From contig URNF01000063.1 in assembly GCA_900549155.1 (NCBI GenBank), positions 1 through 11,013 on the forward strand: 11,013 bases of DNA, read 5' to 3'. The DNA comes from an uncultured Oscillospiraceae bacterium (GTDB lineage Bacteria; Bacillota; Clostridia; Oscillospirales; Acutalibacteraceae). Position numbers and translations under genes: made by a program. The notes under the pieces are model-generated. The model was given only the letters and a program-made list of their open reading frames with translations, made no database searches and was not told where the DNA came from. Shown piece by piece: positions 6,089 through 11,013 of the stretch. Numbering within the stretch: position 1 is the stretch's first letter; each line of letters starts with the position of its first letter.

Positions 6089-7561
6089 TCAGACCGGTTT
6101 TACCTCATATTTCGGCTCGCTGGTGGCGTGGATGCCGAGGGCTTTGTGCGTTTTCTCGTCCATGCGGGAGAGAATGACCGTGTAGTGTGCGTCGCAGCCG
6201 CGCAGCTTTTCAAGCTGTTCAAGCGCCTTGGCAGCGTCGGCGTTGCGGGTGGAGCTGATGCTCAGCGCAATGAGCACCTCGTCCGCGTGCAGGCGGGGAT
6301 TTTTGTGGTGCAGATGCCGCACCTTGAGGTCGCAGATGGGTTCGAGCGCCTGGGGACTGATGATGTCGGTCTCCTGGTCGATGCCCGCAAGGCGCTTGAG
6401 CGCGTTGAGCAGCAACGCGGCGGTTGCTTCGAGCAGGACGGTGGTCTTGCCGGTGACGATGTCGCCGTTTGGCAGCTCCAGCGCGCCTGCGGGCGATCCG
6501 CTGACCTCTGCCCTCGCGGCGGCAGCAGCGATCACCGGACGCACCGTGGTCGCGATCTCTGCGCGGTTGAGCATAAGCTCCATTTTCTTTGTCTGTGAGC
6601 CGTCGCTGCCGCTGCGCTTTTCGGCAACGGCGGTCTGATAATACCGACGGAGAATTTCGCGGTTGGCGGCTTCCCTCACTGCGTCGTCGTCCACGATGCA
6701 ATAGCCCGCCATGTTAACGCCCATGTCGGTCGGGGAGAAATAGGGCGATGCGCCCTGAATTTTCTCCAGCATGGCGCGCAGAACGGGGAAAATTTCCACA
6801 TCGCGGTTGTAGTTGACGGTGGTAACGCCGTATTTTTCGAGATGGAACGGATCGATCATATTGAGATCGTCGAGGTCGACCGTCGCCGCCTCATAGGCGA
6901 CGTTGACGGGGTGCTTGAGCGGCAGATTCCAGATGGGGAAGGTCTCAAATTTGGCATAGCCCGCCTTGATGCCGCGACGGTATTCGTGATAAAGCTGCGA
7001 CAGGCAGGTTGCCATTTTGCCGCTGCCCGGCCCGGGTGCGGTCACGACAACGAGCGGCTTGGTGGTCTCGATGTAATCGTTTTTGCCATAGCCCTCGTCG
7101 CTCACGATGTGGGCGATGTCGGACGGATAGCCGGCGATGGGATAGTGCAGGAAGCTGCGCACCCCGACGGCGGCAAGACGGCGGCGGAACGCGTCCACGC
7201 AATCCTGCCCCGTATAGCGGGTGATGACCACGCTGCCGACATACAGCCCCATGCTGCGGAAAATGCCGATGAGTCGCAGCACATCCTCATCATAAGTGAT
7301 GCCGAGATCGCTTCTCACCTTGCTTTTTTCAATGTCGCACGCATTGATGGCAATGATGATCTCCGCGTCGGCGGACAGCTTACACAGCATCCGCATCTTG
7401 CTGTCCGGCTCAAAGCCCGGCAGCACGCGGGACGCGTGATAGTCGTCAAACAGCTTGCCGCCGAACTCCAGATACAGCTTGCCGCCGAACTGATCGATGC
7501 GGCGGCGGATCTGCTCCGATTGAAGCTGCAAATATTTCTCGTTGTCGAACCCCTTTTTCAA
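6089..7561 (-). CDS. UPF0371 / DUF1846 family protein
   Basis: 490-residue protein of the UPF0371 (DUF1846) family, whose biochemical role is, to my knowledge, unsettled. Family landmarks with the TTG start as residue 1: GFDNEKYL near the N-terminus, KLYLEFGGKL (28-37), RVLPGF (45-50), HYPIAGYPSDIAHIVSD (about 139-155), VVVTAPGPGSGK (about 171-182, a phosphate-loop-like glycine/lysine run), SPTDMGVNMAGY (276-287), NGDIVTGKTT (365-374, a second loop of that style) and HADEVLIALSISSTRN (425-440). No signal peptide or membrane segment, so cytosolic. The start is set at TTG 7561 because it gives an M-KKGFDNEKYL N-terminus like the family and sits 10 bases behind AGGGG; the frame stays open to another TTG at 7579, which would lie on that ribosome site. 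No ATG or GTG gives the right frame. It is monocistronic with its own promoter. The two glycine-lysine loops suggest nucleotide or phosphate binding, but that is inference. Confidence 0.92.
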   Translation of the reverse strand: MKKGFDNEKYLQLQSEQIRRRIDQFGGKLYLEFGGKLFDDYHASRVLPGFEPDSKMRMLCKLSADAEIIIAINACDIEKSKVRSDLGITYDEDVLRLIGIFRSMGLYVGSVVITRYTGQDCVDAFRRRLAAVGVRSFLHYPIAGYPSDIAHIVSDEGYGKNDYIETTKPLVVVTAPGPGSGKMATCLSQLYHEYRRGIKAGYAKFETFPIWNLPLKHPVNVAYEAATVDLDDLNMIDPFHLEKYGVTTVNYNRDVEIFPVLRAMLEKIQGASPYFSPTDMGVNMAGYCIVDDDAVREAANREILRRYYQTAVAEKRSGSDGSQTKKMELMLNRAEIATTVRPVIAAAAARAEVSGSPAGALELPNGDIVTGKTTVLLEATAALLLNALKRLAGIDQETDIISPQALEPICDLKVRHLHHKNPRLHADEVLIALSISSTRNADAAKALEQLEKLRGCDAHYTVILSRMDEKTHKALGIHATSEPKYEVKPV

Positions 7562-7571
7562 AAATACCCAT

Positions 7572-7576
7572 CCCCT
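7572..7576 (-). promoter_or_regulatory. Ribosome binding site that decides the TTG start of the UPF0371 gene
   Basis: AGGGG on the minus strand, ten bases before TTG 7561. It favours 7561 over the TTG at 7577-7579, which abuts it. An out-of-frame ATG at 7571-7569 also touches it and would not translate the family sequence. Confidence 0.7.
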
Positions 7577-7593
7577 CAAACAATATCTCTGTC

Positions 7594-7622
7594 ATTATAC
7601 CGTTTTTTTCGATCGCTTGCAA
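7594..7622 (-). promoter_or_regulatory. Sigma-A-type promoter of the UPF0371 gene
   Basis: On the minus strand, TTGCAA (7622-7617) and a perfect TATAAT (7599-7594) are separated by 17 bases. The -10 box is about 32 bases upstream of TTG 7561, leaving a short leader containing the AGGGG ribosome site. This supports separate transcription from the GH2 unit, which is closed by a terminator just upstream. Confidence 0.8.
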
Positions 7623-7652
7623 CCGTTTGCGCGCTTTTTCTCCGAAATGACG

Positions 7653-7687
7653 AAAAAAAGCAGAGCGCATGCCGCTCTGCTTTTTTT
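7653..7687 (-). terminator. Intrinsic terminator of the GH2 / 221-aa unit
   Basis: Eight-base stem GCAGAGCG / CGCTCTGC (7660-7667 with 7673-7680), five-base loop, flanked by seven A's and seven T's, so on the minus strand it gives a GC-rich hairpin followed by a U-tract. It begins immediately after the TAG stop of the 221-aa gene and insulates the UPF0371 promoter from upstream transcription. Confidence 0.9.
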
Positions 7688-8353
7688 CTATTTTGTGAGA
7701 CTTGTTTTGCCGAAAAAGTTTTCATCGGGGAAATGGGTCTCGCGCCATGCAGGGTCATACTTATCCGCATATTTGGAAAGACTCCACGACCTTGTGCTCA
7801 CCGAGCCCGCGCTCATGTGCATCCTTTTGGCAAACCGATAGCTTGCATAGTAGACGACGAAAAAGGCGAGCACGTCGGCAAAGCGGGCATGTGCATCGGA
7901 AAGATACAGCTTGTGCGTATACATATAGTCATTGACCGAAAGATAGGTCTCCGCCAAAGCGATCTGTACATCTCCGCTGTAGACGGAAACATAGTCGAAA
8001 GCGCCGCGGGAAAGATAATAACACTGCAGAACCTCCCCGTCGGCTGACGTGATCACATAGAGACTTTTCAGAAACCCGCGGTCTGCATGCATGATGCTGC
8101 CGTATGCGGTACCGTTCTTATAAAGGCGGAAAGCTCTTGTCAGATTTTCTCTGCCGAACAGATACCGAAACGGGATATAGTTGACCCATTTCGACGGGGT
8201 ATACACGCCTTTGACGGTCGTATCCTTGCCGGAAAGGATTATGGGCTGCAGACGGCTGAAGCTGCCCGCGTCAGCGGTGTAATAAAAATTTTCGCCCTCG
8301 ATGTCATAGGATTGCCTGACGTTGGATGCGGTTTGCGAAATTTTTATGATCAT
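7688..8353 (-). CDS. Conserved-looking protein of unknown function, possible tubby/LURP-one-like fold
   Basis: 221 residues; I do not recognise a named family with certainty. No signal peptide. The first ~150 residues alternate short beta-strand-like segments with turns: SYDIEGENFYYTAD, PIILSG, TVKGVY, LTRAFRLYKNGTAYGSI (71-87), KSLYVITSADGEVLQCYYL (96-114), FDYVSVYSGDVQIALAE (119-135), YTHKLYLSD (145-153). One hydrophobic helix follows (ADVLAFFVVYYASYRF, 159-174), then a polar tail rich in S, K, R and D. A ladder of strands around a late buried helix is the pattern of tubby C-terminal/LURP-one-related domains; this is inference from pattern only. The helix could instead be read as a membrane segment. 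Start ATG is preceded by AAGG/AGGG sequences. It begins 33 bases after the GH2 stop with no promoter visible between, so it is probably co-transcribed. Its base composition looks less GC-rich than the + strand operon. Confidence 0.8.
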   Translation of the reverse strand: MIIKISQTASNVRQSYDIEGENFYYTADAGSFSRLQPIILSGKDTTVKGVYTPSKWVNYIPFRYLFGRENLTRAFRLYKNGTAYGSIMHADRGFLKSLYVITSADGEVLQCYYLSRGAFDYVSVYSGDVQIALAETYLSVNDYMYTHKLYLSDAHARFADVLAFFVVYYASYRFAKRMHMSAGSVSTRSWSLSKYADKYDPAWRETHFPDENFFGKTSLTK

Positions 8354-8386
8354 CCGACCACCCTTTTCCTTGTATTTCGGCAGAAA

Positions 8387-10711
8387 TCATACGGGCATGG
8401 TGACCTCGATCGCGGCGGCACCGCAGGTGTCGCCGACGGCGGTGAGGGTGAAGTGCTCCTGTCCTTTTTGCGGCTTGACGGCGATGCGGATCTTTCCCAT
8501 ATACATTTGCCGCTCCGCGTTTGCCACGTTGTGATGGTCGCAGTTGTCCGACCCCGTGCCGATGATCCTTGCGGGCGACGAGACGGAGAAGCGGACATAT
8601 TCCGCTGCATCTGGCACCGAAAGCCCGTTTTCGTCCACGCAGGTGCAGGTGAACAGTGCGATGTCGCTGCCGTTGGCGGTAAAATCGTTATCCTTTGTCA
8701 GCGCCAGGGCGACGGGCTTGCCGGTGGTGACGCGCTTGTCCCTGCACACCGCTTTTTTGCCGCTGTAGCCGATGACTTCAAGCGTGCCGGCGGCGTATTT
8801 CACGCGCCATTCGCCGTGACCGTAGGCTTCGATCGGCTTTCTGCCGAGCGACACGCCGTTGAGAAACAGCTCCAGCTCCTCGCAGTTTGTATAGACGGTG
8901 ACGGGAATTTCCCTGCCCTCAAGCCCTTTGAAGTTCCAATGCGGTACGATGTGCGCCATCGGCTCTGCGGTCCAGTGGGACTTGTTTTGATAAAACGCGC
9001 CTTTCTTTTGCAAAAACAGGTCGAGCGCGCCCGAAGCCGAACAGACCCGCGGCCATGCCGCTTCACCGCGATGCTCGACACCCACCCATTGGTAGCTGCC
9101 GAACACATAGGCGCGTTCGCGCAAAAACCTGTAGGTTTTCTCGCGTCCCAGAAACCAGTCGTTCATGTCCGCGTCCTTGTCGCGGAGCCTGCCGTTTGTG
9201 TCTGTGTCAAAATTCCAGTCGCGCGTTGTGCCGGTGGCGCAGCATTCCGAAGCGAAGATCGGTTTTTCGGGGCACATTTCGTGAACGGTATCATAAAGGT
9301 GCAGGTTATAGTTGATGCCGATGACATCGCATGCATCGTATATCGTGGACTTGTCCGGCGTTTTGTCCTCTGCCGCGGTGATCGGTCGTGTATAGTCCAG
9401 TTTTCTGATCTGCGCCGCGATCGCTTTGTGCAGCCGTCTGCCGACGTCATGAACATGGAACGGCTCCTCATTGCTCGTGGACCACATGATGACACTCGGG
9501 CGGTTGCGGTCGCGCTTGACGAGGGATGCCAGCTGCTCTGCCGCCTCTTTCGTGTTTTCAAACCAGCGCGCCTCGTCCAGCACGAGAAAGCCCATCTCGT
9601 CAAAAGCGTCCATATAGCTTTCGGTCTGCTGATAGTGGCTTGTGCGGTATCCGTTCGCGCCCATTTCTTTGAGAAGCGAGACCTTGTATTCGGCGATGTT
9701 GGCGGGCACGGCAAGCCCCGTGAGCCCGAAGTCCTGGTGGGCGCACACGCCGTTTATGTAGGTGGGCTTGCCGTTGAGGAGCAGTCCCTTGTCGACGCTG
9801 ATCTCCACCGTTCGGAAACCGATCCTTGTCGCGACTTTGTCGGTTTCTTCTCCGTCCAGCCGCAATGCGGTTTCGACGGTATACAGGTTGGGGCACTCAC
9901 AACTCCACAAAAGCGGATCGACGGCAACGGCGCTGTATTTGATCACGCCCGTCTCGCGCAGCTTCACACTTCCCGTGCCGACACCGACGGCGATAACCGC
10001 ACCGTCCGCACCGATAACACGGCTTTCGGCGGTCACAGTCCTGTCCGCATAATCCGCGTTCACGACCGTGGTTTCAAAATCTATCTGCCAGCGGTGCTCG
10101 TCGAGCTTTTTATACGGCGCATACACGCCCCACAGATCAATGGCGACCGGCTCCGTTATCGTCAGATGCACGTCGCGATAAATGCCGCCGCCTTGATACC
10201 ACCAGCCCTCAAAGCCCTCGGTGTTGACATAAACGGCAATGACATTGTCTTTGTCATAATATACATAATCACTGATGTCGATCTCAAAGGTGTTATAGGA
10301 GGAGAAATTGTGCTGCATCAGGCAGCCGTTCAAAAAGACGGTCGACTTTCCGGCAATGCCGTCAAAGCGCAAAAGCACGCGCTTGCCCTCACTGTTTTCG
10401 GGCAGGGAAAAATGCTTTCTGTACCACGCGTTGTCATAGTGCAGATAGCCCAAAGCGCAGTTTTCGCTTTGCACATTGTCCTGGTATACAACATAGTCGT
10501 GCGGCAGCTCCGCCCGTTCCCATTTTTCGGAACTGAGCAGCGCGACGACATAGTTGTCGGGCGTGTCGGGATAGGCATATGCCGCCGGACCGGATTTTTT
10601 ACGTTCCGTTTTACTTTGCGTGTAGATGAACCCTTTGTCCGCAGACATCGGCTCCGCGATATCACCTTTGTGAAATATCCAGCCGCTGTTAAGCAAAATT
10701 TCTTTTCGCAT
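8387..10711 (-). CDS. Glycoside hydrolase family 2 (beta-galactosidase/beta-glucuronidase type)
   Basis: 774-residue GH2 enzyme, a retaining exo-glycosidase, with no signal peptide, so it likely cleaves imported glycosides in the cytosol. Layout: N-terminal sugar-binding sandwich (about 1-185; LPHDY at 69-73, WYRKHF 96-101, RFDGIAGKSTVFLNG 115-129, GIYRDVHL 176-183), Ig-like domain (about 190-300), TIM barrel (about 305-580), a DUF4982-like sandwich (about 590-655; VYTNCEELELFLNG at 606-619) and a C-terminal Ig-like domain. In the barrel GFRTVE (298-303) and INGVCAHQDFG (319-329) are typical. The acid/base is E415 in STSNEEP and the nucleophile E489 in IFASEC, where SEYG is more usual. Start ATG 10711 has AGAGGAG just upstream and yields the GH2 N-terminus; the frame is open to 10921, but that extension is non-homologous and overlaps the promoter. 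The exact sugar cannot be assigned. No transporter or regulator lies next to it; its partner is the 221-aa gene. Confidence 0.95.
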   Translation of the reverse strand: MRKEILLNSGWIFHKGDIAEPMSADKGFIYTQSKTERKKSGPAAYAYPDTPDNYVVALLSSEKWERAELPHDYVVYQDNVQSENCALGYLHYDNAWYRKHFSLPENSEGKRVLLRFDGIAGKSTVFLNGCLMQHNFSSYNTFEIDISDYVYYDKDNVIAVYVNTEGFEGWWYQGGGIYRDVHLTITEPVAIDLWGVYAPYKKLDEHRWQIDFETTVVNADYADRTVTAESRVIGADGAVIAVGVGTGSVKLRETGVIKYSAVAVDPLLWSCECPNLYTVETALRLDGEETDKVATRIGFRTVEISVDKGLLLNGKPTYINGVCAHQDFGLTGLAVPANIAEYKVSLLKEMGANGYRTSHYQQTESYMDAFDEMGFLVLDEARWFENTKEAAEQLASLVKRDRNRPSVIMWSTSNEEPFHVHDVGRRLHKAIAAQIRKLDYTRPITAAEDKTPDKSTIYDACDVIGINYNLHLYDTVHEMCPEKPIFASECCATGTTRDWNFDTDTNGRLRDKDADMNDWFLGREKTYRFLRERAYVFGSYQWVGVEHRGEAAWPRVCSASGALDLFLQKKGAFYQNKSHWTAEPMAHIVPHWNFKGLEGREIPVTVYTNCEELELFLNGVSLGRKPIEAYGHGEWRVKYAAGTLEVIGYSGKKAVCRDKRVTTGKPVALALTKDNDFTANGSDIALFTCTCVDENGLSVPDAAEYVRFSVSSPARIIGTGSDNCDHHNVANAERQMYMGKIRIAVKPQKGQEHFTLTAVGDTCGAAAIEVTMPV

Positions 10712-10757
10712 AGTTCTCCTCTTTCCGCAAACGGTTCTATCCGCAGGCTTCACACTG

Positions 10758-10786
10758 ATAGTATAACAAAAATGCCATGCTGTCAA
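10758..10786 (-). promoter_or_regulatory. Sigma-A-type promoter of the GH2 unit
   Basis: On the minus strand there is a perfect -35 TTGACA (10786-10781). Downstream is TATACT (10765-10760, spacing 15) overlapping TACTAT (10763-10758, spacing 17); either can serve as the -10. The leader to the ATG is about 40 bases and holds the AGAGGAG ribosome site at 10722-10716. Confidence 0.75.
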
Positions 10787-10846
10787 CAAAAAAGCATCCC
10801 GGAAAATGGCAGCAAAAGGAAACGGAGAAATCTTTTTTGCATTTCG

Positions 10847-10875
10847 GCATAAATCTCCCGAAGAGGCAGATAATA
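10847..10875 (+). promoter_or_regulatory. Candidate forespore (sigma-G/sigma-F-like) promoter of spoVT
   Basis: GCATA (10847-10851) and GATAATA (10869-10875) are separated by 17 bases, close to the sigma-G pattern of a -35 ending in CATA/AATA and a -10 like CATACTA. In Bacillus subtilis spoVT is a sigma-G gene, which fits. The -10 lies about 36 bases before the ATG. There is no good sigma-A pair at this position. Two short boxes alone make this moderate evidence. Confidence 0.5.
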
Positions 10876-10911
10876 GTGCCATAGAATAAAAGCACAAAAG
10901 GGGTTTTATAT

Positions 10912-11013
10912 ATGAAAGCAACCGGTATAGTCCGCCGCATCGATGATCTCGGCAGAGTGGTGATCCCGAAGGAGATCCGCCGCACCATGCGTATCCGCGA
11001 GGGCGACCCGCTG
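10912..11013 (+). CDS. spoVT: SpoVT-type AbrB-family transcription regulator, 5' part
   Basis: First 34 codons of a gene that runs off the window. The product begins MKATGIVRRIDDLGRVVIPK and continues EIRRTMRIREGDPL, the swapped-hairpin AbrB/MazE DNA-binding domain, and from memory is almost identical to the N-terminus of Bacillus SpoVT, a forespore regulator of late sporulation and germination genes. AbrB itself and related Clostridia paralogues are similar, but the KEIRRT-x-RIREGDPL stretch fits SpoVT better. AAAAGGGG (10896-10903) lies eight bases before the ATG. It is transcribed divergently from the GH2 gene across a 200-base gap. Its presence argues for an endospore-forming host. The C-terminal GAF-like domain expected for SpoVT cannot be checked here. 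Confidence 0.9.
   Translation, partial: MKATGIVRRIDDLGRVVIPKEIRRTMRIREGDPL

Noticed and set aside
6842..8047. A 401-codon open frame on the + strand opposite the UPF0371 gene
   Set aside because: It crosses the end of one real minus-strand gene, a promoter, a terminator and another gene. No family resemblance and no ribosome site.
7621..10736. An 11-base word (AACCGTTTGCG) on the + strand at 7621-7631 and on the - strand at 10736-10726, near two promoters
   Set aside because: Several 11-base matches are expected by chance in 11 kb, and the two copies differ in position and direction relative to their promoters.
8087..10852. A 921-codon open frame on the + strand, longer than the GH2 gene it opposes
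   Set aside because: It is antisense to a GH2 gene with all catalytic motifs, a ribosome site and a promoter. The predicted protein has no recognisable domain and is rich in R, H, V and A as expected from reverse reading of GC-rich codons.
10712..10921. A 70-codon N-terminal extension of the GH2 frame, which would look like a signal or leader
   Set aside because: It runs through the TTGACA/TATACT promoter and the AGAGGAG ribosome site and overlaps the divergent spoVT start; GH2 homology begins at the ATG at 10711.
1..11013. tRNA or rRNA genes, CRISPR arrays, insertion sequences, phage or defence genes, riboswitches
   Set aside because: Read for on both strands; no repeats of the needed size, no transposase or nuclease motifs, and no intergenic gap longer than 200 bases to house a structured leader.

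Overview
The window looks like chromosomal core DNA from a GC-rich, spore-forming member of the Clostridia, most likely a gut Oscillospirales/Ruminococcaceae-type bacterium. The grounds are a type 3 prolyl-tRNA synthetase, a near-canonical SpoVT N-terminus, a lipoprotein cyclophilin, a membrane-anchored MurF-like ligase, a UPF0371/DUF1846 protein, Gram-positive Shine-Dalgarno sites and GTG/TTG starts. The lineage below Clostridia is inference from gene content and style.

Left half (1-6071, + strand): a tight, probably co-transcribed run of six genes. These are the 3' end of proS, a cytosolic cyclophilin, a second cyclophilin exported as a lipoprotein, an alpha/beta hydrolase, a MurF-like Mur ligase with an N-terminal membrane domain, and a D-Ala-D-Ala ligase (ddl). 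Gaps are 3-52 bases. The run closes at a near-perfect bidirectional terminator (6041-6071). The theme is proline charging and proline isomerisation followed by making D-Ala-D-Ala and adding it to the peptidoglycan precursor.

Middle (6089-7622, - strand): a UPF0371/DUF1846 gene, apparently starting at TTG, with its own strong sigma-A promoter and converging on the shared terminator.

Right half (7653-10786, - strand): a two-gene unit of a cytoplasmic GH2 glycoside hydrolase (beta-galactosidase/glucuronidase type with a DUF4982-like region) and a downstream 221-aa protein of unknown function. The latter's strand pattern suggests a tubby/LURP-one-like barrel. A strong sigma-A promoter precedes the pair and a strong terminator follows it.

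Right edge (10847-11013, + strand): the divergent start of spoVT behind a candidate sigma-G promoter, cut off by the window end.

No tRNA, rRNA, CRISPR, transposon, phage or defence gene was found, and no stretch over 300 bases lacks a gene. I see no convincing new multi-gene system. The items most worth following are the GH2-linked 221-aa protein, the tandem cyclophilins with a lipidated, insertion-bearing copy, and the membrane MurF plus divergent Ddl pair.
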